Shown: positions 41,746 to 52,029, counted from the stretch's first letter. The stretch: DNA of 64,000 nucleotides from an uncultured Ruminiclostridium sp. (GCA_947624435.1 CANQKE010000010.1:1-64000), one strand, 5' to 3'. Notes: generated from the letters alone by a model not told the origin. Made by a program: numbers and translations.

Positions 41746-42927
41746 ATGAATGCATTTTCTTATAGAGTGGAGGCTTTGCAGCCGTCGGCGATACGTGAGA
41801 TACTTAAATTCACCGCGGACCCGTCGGTAATAAGCTTTGCGGCGGGCAACCCCGCACCGGAGGCATTCCCGGTAGAGGAAATAAAAAGGATAACGAACGA
41901 GATACTTACCGAAACGCCGATAGACGCTTTGCAATATTCCGTGACGGAGGGTTACGCGCCGCTAAGACAGTGGATACGCGACGACCTTACCAAGAAGAAT
42001 ATGCTCGGCAAGGACGATGAGGTGGTAATAACCTCCGGCGCGCAGCAGGCTATAGAGGTCGCGACCAAGGAGATATGCAACGAGGGCGACGTTATAATCT
42101 GCGAGGCTCCGACCTTTATCGGCTCGCTCAACGCATTCCGTTCCTACAACGCAAAGCTGGTAGGGATAGAGATGGAAGAGGACGGCATAAACACCGACAA
42201 GCTAGAGCGCGCTTTACAGAAATACCATCGGGTGGCTTTCATTTATCTTATCCCGAATTTCCAGAACCCGACCGGTATAACCATGAGCCTTGAAAAGCGC
42301 AAAAAGGTGATAGAGCTTGCGAGAAAGTATAACGTATATATTCTTGAGGATAACCCCTACGGCGATCTGAGATTCGCGGGGGACGATCTTCCGACGATAA
42401 AGTCCATGGACACCACCGGCAACGTCATTTATGCCGGAACGTTCTCAAAGGTCTTAGCGCCGGGACTGAGAGTAGGGTACATGTGCGCGCCGAGCAACGT
42501 TATCGCAAAAGCGGTGGTATGTATGCAGGTATCCACCGTGCATACCTCGATACTTCCGCAGATGATAGCGTACAGGTTCGTCACCGAAAACGACTTTGAG
42601 GAGCATATCCACGGACTTAAGGAGATCTACAGGAAGAAATCCGATCTTATGCTGGGCAAGCTGAAAATGACCATGCCCAAGTCGATAAAGTTTACCGAGC
42701 CGGAGGGCGGTCTGTTTATATGGGGAACGCTGCCGGACGGCGATATGAATTATTTTTGCAAAAAAGCGGTCAAAAACAAGGTAGCGGTAGTGCCGGGCAA
42801 CGCGTTTTTAGTAAACGAGAACGCTCCCTGCTTATCGTTCAGGCTGAATTATTCCACACCGACCGACGAACAGATAGAAAAAGGCGTGGATATCCTCGCC
42901 GAGGTCGCAAGAGATTTTTACAGATAA
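41746..42927 (+). CDS. PLP-dependent aminotransferase, class I (AraT/LysN-like)
   Basis: From the ATG at 41746 the protein has 393 residues. Fold type I motifs are SFAAGNPAPEAFP, TSGAQQAIEVATKEI, IPNFQNPTGITM, ILEDNPYGDLRF and YAGTFSKVLAPGLRVGY, with the PLP Lys in TFSK. This 2-aminoadipate/aromatic aminotransferase group acts on several amino acids with 2-oxoglutarate. The start is uncertain: a strong GGGAGGAG lies upstream at 41700, followed by a CGCGCCGTTTGCGCG hairpin, and the frame stays open to 41650. It is followed after 21 bases by trpS; a role in aromatic amino acid turnover is possible. Confidence 0.85.
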   Translation: MNAFSYRVEALQPSAIREILKFTADPSVISFAAGNPAPEAFPVEEIKRITNEILTETPIDALQYSVTEGYAPLRQWIRDDLTKKNMLGKDDEVVITSGAQQAIEVATKEICNEGDVIICEAPTFIGSLNAFRSYNAKLVGIEMEEDGINTDKLERALQKYHRVAFIYLIPNFQNPTGITMSLEKRKKVIELARKYNVYILEDNPYGDLRFAGDDLPTIKSMDTTGNVIYAGTFSKVLAPGLRVGYMCAPSNVIAKAVVCMQVSTVHTSILPQMIAYRFVTENDFEEHIHGLKEIYRKKSDLMLGKLKMTMPKSIKFTEPEGGLFIWGTLPDGDMNYFCKKAVKNKVAVVPGNAFLVNENAPCLSFRLNYSTPTDEQIEKGVDILAEVARDFYR

Positions 42928-42948
42928 TTCATAATAAGGAGCTTTACG

Positions 42949-43947
42949 ATGGAAAAAGAAAGAAAAAAGATATTAAGCGGCATTCAGCCGACCAATACGC
43001 CGACGCTGGGAAATTATCTCGGCGCGCTGGACAACTGGGTAAAATTACAGCAGGAATACGACTGCACCTACTGCATAGCGGACCTTCATTCGATAACGGT
43101 AAGGCAGGACCCGCAGCAGCTTAGAAAGCAGGTGTACGAAAGCTACACGTTACTGCTTGCGATGGGGGTAGACCCGGAGCATTCCACCGCGTTTGTCCAG
43201 AGCCAGAACTGCCAGCACGCGGAGCTTTCCTGGGTACTCTCCTGCTTTACGCAGTTCGGAGAATTGTCCCGCATGACGCAGTTCAAGGACAAATCCGCAA
43301 AGCACCCGGAGAATATCAACGCCGGACTGTTCACCTATCCGGTGCTGATGGCGGCGGACATTCTGCTTTATCAGGCTGACCTTGTGCCGGTCGGGATAGA
43401 CCAAAAGCAGCATCTTGAGCTGTCGAGGGATATAGCGATACGCTTCAACAACATATACGGCGACGTGTTCACCGTGCCGGAGGCGTATATACCGACAAAA
43501 ACCGCAAAGATAGCGTCTTTGCAGGACCCGACCAAAAAGATGTCCAAATCGGACGAAAACCCCAACGCAAGCATATCGGTGCTTGACGACAGGGACACTA
43601 TTATAAGAAAATTCAAGCGCGCGGTGACAGACAGCGATTCTCATGTGAGATACGCGCCCGGCAAGGACGGCATAAACAATCTTATGTCGATATACGGGGC
43701 GGTCACCGGCAAGACATACGAGCAAACGGAGAAAGAATTTGACGGCAAAGGCTACGGCGAATTCAAGCTGGCGGTGGGAGAAGCTACCGCCGACCGCCTC
43801 GCACCGATACAGGCGGAATACGCACGCCTTTCCGCCGATAAAAAATACATCGAGGAATGTATGAGAAACGGCGCGGAAAAGGCGTTTAAGTCCAGCCGAA
43901 AAACCTTGCAGAAGGTATATAAAAAGGTGGGCTATATCGTACTCTGA
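42949..43947 (+). CDS. trpS: Tryptophanyl-tRNA synthetase
   Basis: This 332-residue class I synthetase has the HIGH-type region SGIQPTNTPTLGNYLGA, the specificity region YPVLMAADILLYQADLVPVG and the KMSKS loop DPTKKMSKSDENP. Length and motifs match bacterial TrpRS. No T-box was seen upstream; it appears to share a transcript with the aminotransferase gene. AAGGAG precedes the ATG. Confidence 0.95.
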   Translation: MEKERKKILSGIQPTNTPTLGNYLGALDNWVKLQQEYDCTYCIADLHSITVRQDPQQLRKQVYESYTLLLAMGVDPEHSTAFVQSQNCQHAELSWVLSCFTQFGELSRMTQFKDKSAKHPENINAGLFTYPVLMAADILLYQADLVPVGIDQKQHLELSRDIAIRFNNIYGDVFTVPEAYIPTKTAKIASLQDPTKKMSKSDENPNASISVLDDRDTIIRKFKRAVTDSDSHVRYAPGKDGINNLMSIYGAVTGKTYEQTEKEFDGKGYGEFKLAVGEATADRLAPIQAEYARLSADKKYIEECMRNGAEKAFKSSRKTLQKVYKKVGYIVL

Positions 43948-43997
43948 CCGTAAATGAAGTTTCTCCGTCGTTTTCCCGTGGAGAGGGACTTTATTCC

Positions 43998-46274
43998 GTG
44001 ATCAAATACTTTGACAAGCTGACCGACGCGGTAAGCGCTGCGTTTTCTAAGCGCGCGGTAGATACCGACAAGCTGCTTTACTGCGTCAAGGCGGATATGG
44101 ACAGCGACGGCTGTTATTTTGACGTATACATAACCTATGACTCTGACCGTCTTTATATCCTGTCGGGATATGACAGACTGGTAAGGAACAAAAAGACTTT
44201 TGATTCGGCATTTGATTTTAAGGATTTTGCCGAATATGAAAACGCGGATATCGAGCGGCTGTTCGTGGACAGATACCAGTACACCTGCCGCCTTATCGCG
44301 AAGATGACCGACGGCAGGGAATTGCCGCTGGGCAGATTTTCAAGCGGCTTTTCGGAGAAGTTCGAGCAGTTCTGCCGCCGTTTCGACTGCCTTAAAAGAA
44401 ACGAAACGCCGGACGATTCCGCGCTGGACGACCGGCATATATACTGCCCCAAATGCCAGCGCAAATATCCCGACCCCAACCGCCGGTTCTGTCCGTACTG
44501 CACCAAGCGCAGCTGGATATTCAAGCGGCTGCTTGGCATGTTCGGGGATTATAAATGGCAGATGGCGGCGATACTGGCGATGATATTTCTGTCAGTCGCG
44601 CTGGGGCTTATCTCCCCGTATTTCGGGACAAAATTACTGTACGATGACGTGCTGAGCGAGAGCGGCGGCATGTACGGACAAATACTACCCGTAGTTACCG
44701 CTATGGCCGGCTTTTCTCTTATCTCTACCATTTTCTCTATCGGGTACGGAATAATCATCAGCTGCATAGCTCCTAAAGTAGTCCATAATTTAAGGACGAA
44801 AATTTTTGAGGCGATGCAGAACCTTTCGCTGTCCTTTTTTACAAATAAACAGACCGGCTCGCTCATGAGCAGGGTGGACAGGGACAGCAACGACGTGTTC
44901 TTTTTCTTTACCGATATCATGCCCCAGTGTATCGCAAACGTGATAAAGATACTGGGGCTGGTGGTGCTTATGTTGATGATAAACCCGCTGATAGCGCTGT
45001 GTATGTTCGGGATAGCGTTTTTGGTATTGGCGGGAGAATTTGTCTGGATGAGAGGACAGCGCAGGCACTGGCGCAACCGCGACATAGCCCGCCGAGGGGT
45101 GAACGCGGTGCTGACCGACGCGCTGAACGGTCACCGGGTGGTAAAGGCGTTCGCAAGAGAGGAACAGGAGATAGAAAGGTTCGGCACGCGAAACGAGGCG
45201 CTGTACACCGCCGACTACAACCGCAGCCGCCGCAGCGCGTGGTTCTTCCCGGTGCAGCAGGGGGTATATGCGGTATTCAACGGGCTTATCTACTGCCTCG
45301 GCGTTTTTCTGGTGCTTAACGGGCAATTGCAGTTCGGCGGCCTTACTCTGCTGATAAGCTATTTCGGCGTTATATGGGACCCTATGTTCTTCTTTATGTA
45401 CATGGGCAACGACTGGACGCGCTGCACCGACGCCGCGGGCAGAATGTTCGAGATACTCGACAACGAGCCGACGGTAAAAGAGCCGGAGCACCCCGCCGAT
45501 ATCCCCGACGGCGGTCTTAAAGGCAATATAGAATTTAAGGGCGTTACTTTTGAGTATGAGGCGGGCAGACCGGTGCTCAAAAACATGTCATTCAAGGCCG
45601 AGGCGGGAAAATTCACCGGCATCGTCGGCAAGACCGGCGCGGGAAAATCCACCATGATAAACCTTATTTCCCGCATGTATGACGTCACCTCCGGCGAGAT
45701 ACTTATAGACGGCATACCGATAAAGCAAATACCGTTTTCCGCTCTGAGGGAGAGTATCGGCGTGGTATCGCAGGAAACCTATCTGTTCATGGGCACTATT
45801 GCCGACAATATACGCTATGCCCGACCCGACGCGGATATGGAAGAGGTCATACAAGCGGCGAAGAACGCAAACGCCCACGACTTTATCATGCAGCTGCCGG
45901 ACGGCTATGACACCATTACAGGCAGCGGCGGCATAAGTCTTTCCGGCGGTGAAAAGCAGCGTATATCCATCGCCCGCGCGCTTATACAAAAGCCGAATAT
46001 CCTGATACTCGACGAGGCGACCGCCGCGATGGACACCGCCACCGAGCGAAAGATACAAAACGCGATAGACAACCTCAAACAAGGCAGGACGATAATCGCG
46101 ATAGCTCACCGATTGTCAACGCTCCGCGACGCGGATATGTTAAACGTGATAGAAAACGGCGAGCTTAAGGAAAGCGGCACACACGACGAGCTTATTCGAC
46201 AAAAAGGCGCGTATTTCGAGCTTTACCGATTGCAGTCGATGTCGCTTAAATCTATAGGAATAGGTGGGGATTAA
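43998..46274 (+). CDS. ABC exporter with N-terminal domain and zinc ribbon (first of two)
   Basis: This 758-residue protein starts at a GTG. Residues 1-145 form a soluble domain unlike ordinary exporters, followed by a zinc ribbon (CPKCQRKYPDPNRRFCPYC, 150-168), six membrane helices and an ATPase domain (Walker A VGKTGAGKST, signature LSGGEKQR, Walker B ILILDEATAAMD). Such half-transporters with an extra N-terminal domain occur beside DUF1854 proteins, as here. As I recall, related sets are linked to cyanophycin genes in other bacteria, but none is visible in this window. The substrate is unknown; it probably pairs with the exporter at 46825. Confidence 0.85.
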   Translation: MIKYFDKLTDAVSAAFSKRAVDTDKLLYCVKADMDSDGCYFDVYITYDSDRLYILSGYDRLVRNKKTFDSAFDFKDFAEYENADIERLFVDRYQYTCRLIAKMTDGRELPLGRFSSGFSEKFEQFCRRFDCLKRNETPDDSALDDRHIYCPKCQRKYPDPNRRFCPYCTKRSWIFKRLLGMFGDYKWQMAAILAMIFLSVALGLISPYFGTKLLYDDVLSESGGMYGQILPVVTAMAGFSLISTIFSIGYGIIISCIAPKVVHNLRTKIFEAMQNLSLSFFTNKQTGSLMSRVDRDSNDVFFFFTDIMPQCIANVIKILGLVVLMLMINPLIALCMFGIAFLVLAGEFVWMRGQRRHWRNRDIARRGVNAVLTDALNGHRVVKAFAREEQEIERFGTRNEALYTADYNRSRRSAWFFPVQQGVYAVFNGLIYCLGVFLVLNGQLQFGGLTLLISYFGVIWDPMFFFMYMGNDWTRCTDAAGRMFEILDNEPTVKEPEHPADIPDGGLKGNIEFKGVTFEYEAGRPVLKNMSFKAEAGKFTGIVGKTGAGKSTMINLISRMYDVTSGEILIDGIPIKQIPFSALRESIGVVSQETYLFMGTIADNIRYARPDADMEEVIQAAKNANAHDFIMQLPDGYDTITGSGGISLSGGEKQRISIARALIQKPNILILDEATAAMDTATERKIQNAIDNLKQGRTIIAIAHRLSTLRDADMLNVIENGELKESGTHDELIRQKGAYFELYRLQSMSLKSIGIGGD

Positions 46275-46275
46275 G

Positions 46276-46809
46276 ATGAAACAAAACACCGAAACGATAT
46301 ATGAAGTAGATACATTAAAATTATTAGAACCGGATAAATTAGAGCTTATACCGGAGGACAGCGGTCTGCTTACTTTAAGATACGAGGGCGAGGAGTGGCA
46401 CCGCGTCACGCTGACAAGGCTGGTGCCGTTCATCAGCGGAACGCAGTACATCAGCGCCTCTTACAAAAACGACCGCGAGGAATGGAAAGAAATAGGAGTG
46501 ATAAAGGATACAGACGCTCTGTCCGTTCAGCAAAGGAAAACGGCGGAGGAGTTTTTAGACTTTAAGTATTATATCCCTATTATCACAAGGATAAAGAAGA
46601 TAACGGACAACCGAATGGGATATCTCTTTTTGGAGGCGGAAACCACCGCGGGAGATAAAAGGATAGCCGTCAACGACTGGTGGCATAACTTCCGCATGAT
46701 ACAAAACAAAATGATAAGCGTCACCGACGCGGACGGGAACCGTTATATCATACCCGAGATATCCAAGATGGACAAAGCGAGCATAAAACGATTGCAGCTT
46801 TTCATCTAA
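46276..46809 (+). CDS. DUF1854 family protein
   Basis: This 177-residue soluble protein starts one base after the preceding stop. Characteristic patches are RYEGEEWHRVTLTRLVPF, FLDFKYYIPIITRIKKI and VNDWWHNFRMIQNKM, the DUF1854 core. It is encoded exactly between the two exporters and is presumably an accessory or regulatory subunit of them. No enzymatic motif is seen. Confidence 0.85.
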   Translation: MKQNTETIYEVDTLKLLEPDKLELIPEDSGLLTLRYEGEEWHRVTLTRLVPFISGTQYISASYKNDREEWKEIGVIKDTDALSVQQRKTAEEFLDFKYYIPIITRIKKITDNRMGYLFLEAETTAGDKRIAVNDWWHNFRMIQNKMISVTDADGNRYIIPEISKMDKASIKRLQLFI

Positions 46810-46824
46810 TTGAAAGGAAAGATA

Positions 46825-48990
46825 ATGGATCTTAAGATATCACTGCCGAAAGGCGTAAACGAAAGCGACGTGACGTTTTCACTGCCTTTCGACCTTGACC
46901 GCAAAACAAAGCGGGTCGACGGTCACCTTACGGCGGTAAAGGAAAAACTCTCGGTATACATCGGCGGGGAGTTGATAAAGGAATATCCCACCGACCGTAT
47001 TGCCGAGATAGAGGTGCAGCAGCTTATCGGCTGTTCCATGCTCTGCGTAAAAGACGAGCACGGAAAGTGGGAATGCGTCTGCGCTTTCAATCAGAAATAT
47101 TTTCTGCGGTACGCGGAGCTTGCAAAGATAATCGAGCATTACATAAACACCGGAGTTTTCGCAGACAAGACCGACGCGGACGAGCCGACCTGCCCGGTCT
47201 GCGGCGCGGTCATGCGCGGAAAAAAGTGCGTGTTCTGCTCTGCGAAAAAGGGCGTGTTCATCAAGCTGATAAAGCGGCTGGCGCCGTATAAAACGCAGTT
47301 TTTTCTCGCGCTTGCGGCGACCTTTATACTGTACGCGGCGGACGTGGTGAACCCCATATTCCAGCGCGTGCTTATCGACGACCTTATCGTACCGAATAAC
47401 AGCGACTGGGCGTTATTTATCAAGATAGCGCTTTGTATGCTGGGGATAAACCTCGGTACGATGATATTCAGGCTGTTGCAGGAGCATATGAATTACAAGA
47501 TATCCACCGCTTACGGGCGGGACTTACGGCGGGACATCTTCAATAAGACGCAGGAGCTGTCGATGAGCAACGTTTCCCGCCGCACCCCCGGAGAGCTTAT
47601 AAACCGCGTATCCTCCGATTCAAACGTCTTGCAGGACTTCGTTACCAAGCAGGGCAAGGACATGATATTCCAGACCGCGGCGCTTATCGCACTGGTAATT
47701 ATAATGTTCTTTACCAACTGGAGGCTCGCGCTGATAGTGGTATTGCCGTTACCGCTTGCGGCGTATCTGTCGGTGAAATCCTTTAATATAATAAGCGTGA
47801 GATACAGCCGTTCCTGGAGGTGTCAGTGCCGCGCGTCGGAGCTGCTGCACGACGTTCTCCACGGGGAGCGCGTGGTGAAAAACTACGGCGGAGAAAAGCG
47901 CGCCTGCGAAAATTACCGCAAGGCGTCCAAGGCGTGGTCGGATTCGATAAAAAACGCCGAGGTGGTCTGGTATTTAGTACAACCGCCGATACGATACCTT
48001 TTCAGTATCGGAGAATTTTGCGCGCTGTACTTCGGCGGAAGTATGATACTCGGCGGCAGTATGCAGATAGGCGAGCTGGTGCAGTTCACCGCTTACGTTT
48101 ATATGCTGTACGGACCGATACAGTGGCTGACTTCTTTGCCCCGCGCGCTCGCTCAGGCAGGAGTAAGCGCGAGCCGCGTGTTCGAGCTGCTCGAGGAGGA
48201 AAACGACCTTTCCGACCGCGAGGACGCAAAACCGATGACGGTAAACGGCGATATCCGGTTTGAAAACGTGTTCTTCGGCTACAAGGCATATAATCCGGTG
48301 CTGAAAGACATCAGCTTTGACATCAAAAAAGGCGAGATGATAGGCGTGGTGGGACATTCCGGCGTGGGAAAATCCACCCTCATAAATCTCGTCATGAGAT
48401 TGTACGACCCCACCTCCGGCACAATAAAAATAGACGGCACCGACATACGCGACATAGAGCAAAGCTCGCTGCGTTCCCAGGTGGGCGTAGTGCTTCAGGA
48501 AACGTTTTTATTCAACGGCACGGTACTGGACAATATCCGCTACGCCAAACCGGACGCTACTTTTGAAGAGATAGTGCAGGCCGCCAAGACCGCAAACTGC
48601 CACGACTTCATCACCCGCATGCCGGACGGCTATAATACTATAGTCGGAGAGCGCGGCTACAACATCTCCGGAGGGGAGCGCCAGCGCGTCGCTATTGCCA
48701 GGGCAATACTTCACGACCCGAAAATACTCATCTTAGACGAGGCGACCGCGTCGCTGGATACCCAGACCGAAAAGCAGATACAGGACGCGCTGAACCGGCT
48801 GATAGAGGGGCGCACCACTATCGCGATAGCACACCGCTTGTCCACTCTTGCCAACGCCGATAGGCTGATAGTGCTCGACCGCGGAAGAGTCGCGGAGATA
48901 GGCACACATACCGAGCTGCTGAAGAACAAGGGCGTGTACTATGATCTTGTCATGGCACAGCGTCAGACCGCCCGTATACGCACCGCCTAA
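46825..48990 (+). CDS. ABC exporter with N-terminal domain and zinc ribbon (second of two)
   Basis: This 721-residue protein starts at the ATG at 46825 with AAAGGAAAG upstream. It has an N-terminal soluble domain (1-118), a zinc ribbon (CPVCGAVMRGKKCVFC, 123-138), six helices and an ATPase domain (Walker A VGHSGVGKST, signature ISGGERQR, Walker B ILILDEATASLD). Layout is the same as the exporter at 43998 but the sequence is clearly different, so the two probably form a heterodimer with the DUF1854 protein between them. No other cargo gene is in the transcript. Confidence 0.85.
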   Translation: MDLKISLPKGVNESDVTFSLPFDLDRKTKRVDGHLTAVKEKLSVYIGGELIKEYPTDRIAEIEVQQLIGCSMLCVKDEHGKWECVCAFNQKYFLRYAELAKIIEHYINTGVFADKTDADEPTCPVCGAVMRGKKCVFCSAKKGVFIKLIKRLAPYKTQFFLALAATFILYAADVVNPIFQRVLIDDLIVPNNSDWALFIKIALCMLGINLGTMIFRLLQEHMNYKISTAYGRDLRRDIFNKTQELSMSNVSRRTPGELINRVSSDSNVLQDFVTKQGKDMIFQTAALIALVIIMFFTNWRLALIVVLPLPLAAYLSVKSFNIISVRYSRSWRCQCRASELLHDVLHGERVVKNYGGEKRACENYRKASKAWSDSIKNAEVVWYLVQPPIRYLFSIGEFCALYFGGSMILGGSMQIGELVQFTAYVYMLYGPIQWLTSLPRALAQAGVSASRVFELLEEENDLSDREDAKPMTVNGDIRFENVFFGYKAYNPVLKDISFDIKKGEMIGVVGHSGVGKSTLINLVMRLYDPTSGTIKIDGTDIRDIEQSSLRSQVGVVLQETFLFNGTVLDNIRYAKPDATFEEIVQAAKTANCHDFITRMPDGYNTIVGERGYNISGGERQRVAIARAILHDPKILILDEATASLDTQTEKQIQDALNRLIEGRTTIAIAHRLSTLANADRLIVLDRGRVAEIGTHTELLKNKGVYYDLVMAQRQTARIRTA

Positions 48991-49059
48991 AAAATAGCCA
49001 AAATTACAGCGTTTTTTTGTATATTTATATAAAAATTCACGGTACACTGAGGATTTCAA

Positions 49060-49088
49060 TTGACAAAAGCGCAAATAAGTTCTATAAT
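49060..49088 (+). promoter_or_regulatory. Promoter of the zinc-ribbon membrane protein gene
   Basis: TTGACA (49060-49065) and TATAAT (49083-49088), 17 bases apart; a near-consensus promoter. Confidence 0.85.
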
Positions 49089-49132
49089 TTACTTGTAATT
49101 ATCCGTTTGATCGGAATTTTTGGAGGTAAAAA

Positions 49133-49675
49133 ATGGCTTTTTGTAACAAGTGCGGGGCTGAGATCCCCGAGGGCGCAAACGTATGTCCTGCATGCGGCGA
49201 GCCTGTAAAGGCTTCTGCTGCTCAAGCTGCACAGAACGTTGCCCAGAACATAATGAACACCGCGGATACCACTGCGGAATTTGATCCCGCCGACATCCAG
49301 CAGAACAAGATAATCTCTTTGTTCGCTTATCTCGGCATACTGTTCCTTATCCCGCTTCTGGCAAGACCCGATTCAAAGTATGCACGTTTCCACACCAATC
49401 AGGGTATCGTCTTCTTTATCGTTGACCTTATCCTCACTGTAATATTCAGCATCATCAGCGCTATCGTGACCGGTATCGCAAGTGCGACTACATCTGTTAC
49501 GGATGTACTGACCGGCAACTTCGGCGCTCTGGGAGTAGCTTCCGTTATAGTTACCATCATCGGTCTGGTTATAAGCATCCCGCTGCTGATACTTATGATA
49601 ATGGGCATTGTAAACGCGGTTACCGGTAAGGCTAAAGAGCTTCCTATAATCGGTAAGTTCAGAATACTTAAGTAA
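49133..49675 (+). CDS. Zinc-ribbon, DUF4870-like membrane protein
   Basis: This 180-residue protein begins with a zinc ribbon (CNKCGAEIPEGANVCPACG, 4-22), an Ala-rich linker, then three or four membrane helices. SLFAYLGILFLIPLLA and KYARFHTNQGIVFFIVD resemble the DUF4870 family. The function is unknown. A near-consensus promoter and TTGGAGG before the ATG suggest good expression. It is monocistronic. Confidence 0.8.
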   Translation: MAFCNKCGAEIPEGANVCPACGEPVKASAAQAAQNVAQNIMNTADTTAEFDPADIQQNKIISLFAYLGILFLIPLLARPDSKYARFHTNQGIVFFIVDLILTVIFSIISAIVTGIASATTSVTDVLTGNFGALGVASVIVTIIGLVISIPLLILMIMGIVNAVTGKAKELPIIGKFRILK

Positions 49676-49695
49676 TGATCAATAATTAACAACTG

Positions 49696-49726
49696 CCGCA
49701 CCGATTTTCGTCGGTGCGGTGGTTTT
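49696..49726 (+). terminator. Terminator of the zinc-ribbon gene
   Basis: CCGCACCGA-TTTTCG-TCGGTGCGG is a perfect stem followed by TGGTTTTTT. Confidence 0.9.
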
Positions 49727-49734
49727 TTGTTTTG

Positions 49735-50750
49735 GGGAGTCCAATCCCGATTTATGGGGGCTCTGCCCCCAGAACCCCCGCTGGGGAGCAGATTGCTCCC
49801 CAGACCCCTTATGCGTTCATAAAATTATCCCGCCCCCGTAAAGGGAGCGGGATAATTTTGTATAAATATATAGGAATCTGAGAATAACATGCACTCGGAG
49901 GGGATTAAAGACATAGCTCAAAATGGGAGTAAGAGCAGCGCTCAATTAATCAGGGCTTTGCTCCACCTTAAAAAGCACCGGTTTGTAAACTGTCCGCAAA
50001 CATAAATAAATTAGTAACCCAAAATTAAAATCGGGGTTTGGGGCGGAGCCCCAAACAAATGGGGCGGGTGGGCGGGAATCTGTGCGCGCAGCGCACAGCG
50101 GGGGTATTGGGGGCAGAGCCCCCAAAAGTGCCGCGACCGCCGAAAGGGCAGCAAGATAATAAAAGAACTTTATAATGCCTCCGCCAAGCAGCCAAATGCA
50201 AAGCAGCAACGCCGCGGACGTACTGTATTTTGGAGTTATCAAGTGCCCTCCATAGGAAGCGCAAAGGGGAAAGATAGGGTGGGGGCGGGAAGAAAAGACC
50301 GAAAGGAAACCGAGGGTAGGGGAAAGGAACCGTAGGTCGCCTTTCCCTATTTATAAGGGTTCCCAAAAAGTCTTTGACTTTTTGGGAAAAGGAGGAGCAA
50401 CGGAGAGGAACGGATATTCGACCTTTACGGTCGAATGGAGTGGAGCGGAGTTTGTGACGACGCGGTGTCCTGTCGGAGAGGCCAGCGGAGGTGAATAAAT
50501 TCGGATAAGGATTATCCCTTGTATTTCGTATGCAACGGTATATTGAAAAAAGAAAAACAGATTGCCGCTCCTTTCGGAACGGCAATTCATTTTAATAGTA
50601 GTATTATCTAAAATAAAAATCACATAAGGGTGTCTGTAAACTATGCGCTGGCGCGCATAGTTGTTGAGAGCTTCGCTCTCAAGGGAGCAATCTGCTCCCC
50701 AGCGGGGGCTTGGGGGCAGAGCCCCCATAAATCGGAGTTTGAGGGATACC
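49735..50750 (+). repeat. Interspersed repeat, copy G (longest)
   Basis: All modules are present, with the long stem at 49821-49859 and the TATATAGGAATCTGAG variant block. There is an extra insertion (about 50350-50460) containing AAAAAGTCTTTGACTTTTTGG and GACCTTTACGGTC palindromes. The CTGTCGGAGAGGCCAG, GGATAAGGATTATCC and GTATGCAACGG modules follow. The end (GCGCTGGCGCGC and GGGAGCAATCTGCTCCCC hairpins) abuts the dnaJ stop codon. No gene is supported. Confidence 0.8.
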
Positions 50751-50751
50751 C

Positions 50752-51930
50752 TCACGAAAAATTCTTCTTGATATCCTCGCCAAACTGCTTTATTTTGTCG
50801 AAAAAGCCGCTGCGCTTTTCGTAATTCTGCGGGCCGAGCTCCTTTTCAAAGCTCTGGAGCGCGTCCTTTTGCTTTTTGTTCAGCCTTTTCGGTACTTCTA
50901 TGGATACCCTTACCATCTGGTCGCCGCGGCCGTCGCGCTGGAGCTTTTTGATCCCCTTGCCTTTCAGCCTGAACACCGTTCCCGGCTGAGTACCCTCTGG
51001 GATACTGTACTTGACGTTCCCGTCGATGGTAGGCACGGTAAGCTCGTCGCCGAGTACCGCTTGCGTATAAGTTATCGGTATCTCGCACCATACATCAAAG
51101 CCCTTGCGCTCAAAGATGGGGTCTTTCCTTACGGTGATACGGACGTTAAGGTCGCCCTTGCTGCCGCCGTTTATACCGCTGTTGCCCTCGCCGCGCACGC
51201 ACAGCGTCTGACCGTTGTCTATTCCGGCAGGAACGTTGACGATGACCTTTTTCCTGCGCTGAACGCGGCCGCTGTTACACTCCGGACAGGGAGTATCTAT
51301 TATCTTGCCCTTGCCGCCGCAGCGTGTACAAGGTCTGGTGGAGGTCATAACGCCGAGTATACTGCGCTGCTGAAAGCGCACCTGTCCCGTACCCTTACAT
51401 TCCGGGCAGGTCTTGGGGGAAGTGCCCGCTTTCGCTCCGGTACCGTGACAAGCTTCGCAGGTCTCCGCGCGGTTTATCTCCACCTCGTGGGAAAGCCCCT
51501 TGCACGCCTCCATAAAGCTGATGTCAAGGCTTATCGCTATATCGGAACCCCGCCTCGGCGCGTTGGGATTGCTGCGCTGCGCTCCTCCGCCGCCGAAAAT
51601 AGAATCGAAAATATCGCCTAAGTCTATGCCGTCGCCGCCGGAAAATCCGCCAAACCCGCCGAATCCTCCGCCGTAGCTGCCGCCACCGCCGCCGTATGAC
51701 GGATCGACGCCCGCATGGCCGAACTGGTCGTACCTCGCGCGCTTTTCCGGATCGGAAAGCACGTCGTTCGCCTCGTTTACTTCCTTGAACTTCGCCTCCG
51801 CCTCCGGGTTATCCGGGTTAAGGTCGGGGTGGTACTGCTTGGCAAGCTTTCGGTATGCTCTTTTTATCTCGTCCTCGCTCGCGCCCTTTTGCAAGCCGAG
51901 GACTTCGTAATAATCACGTTTTTCTGCCAT
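50752..51930 (-). CDS. dnaJ: Chaperone DnaJ
   Basis: This 392-residue Hsp40 starts with the J domain ([20 protein letters not shown]...KQYHPDLNP; the HPD motif is present), then a Gly/Phe-rich stretch, four CxxCxGxG zinc repeats ([32 protein letters not shown], the last lacking the final Gly) and the C-terminal substrate-binding domains. It stimulates DnaK ATPase activity. It is the last gene of hrcA-grpE-dnaK-dnaJ, 99 bases after dnaK. Confidence 0.96.
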   Translation of the reverse strand: MAEKRDYYEVLGLQKGASEDEIKRAYRKLAKQYHPDLNPDNPEAEAKFKEVNEANDVLSDPEKRARYDQFGHAGVDPSYGGGGGSYGGGFGGFGGFSGGDGIDLGDIFDSIFGGGGAQRSNPNAPRRGSDIAISLDISFMEACKGLSHEVEINRAETCEACHGTGAKAGTSPKTCPECKGTGQVRFQQRSILGVMTSTRPCTRCGGKGKIIDTPCPECNSGRVQRRKKVIVNVPAGIDNGQTLCVRGEGNSGINGGSKGDLNVRITVRKDPIFERKGFDVWCEIPITYTQAVLGDELTVPTIDGNVKYSIPEGTQPGTVFRLKGKGIKKLQRDGRGDQMVRVSIEVPKRLNKKQKDALQSFEKELGPQNYEKRSGFFDKIKQFGEDIKKNFS

Positions 51931-52029
51931 ATACTCGTTTGCCTTTCAACAGCCGTCAAAGCCGACGCCGCCGTAAGACAGCATCAGCTTTGCAACGGAT
52001 ATTTTTACCATGCGGTCTTGCCGCAATTA

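Noticed and set aside
41475..42948. T-box upstream of the aminotransferase or trpS
   Set aside because: No AGGGTGGNACCGCG-type T-box core and no suitable leader; trpS begins only 21 bases after the aminotransferase stop.
3141..50750. The GC-rich repeats as a CRISPR array
   Set aside because: The units are long, dispersed among genes and made of hairpin modules. There are no short repeats regularly spaced by unique spacers and no cas genes in the window.
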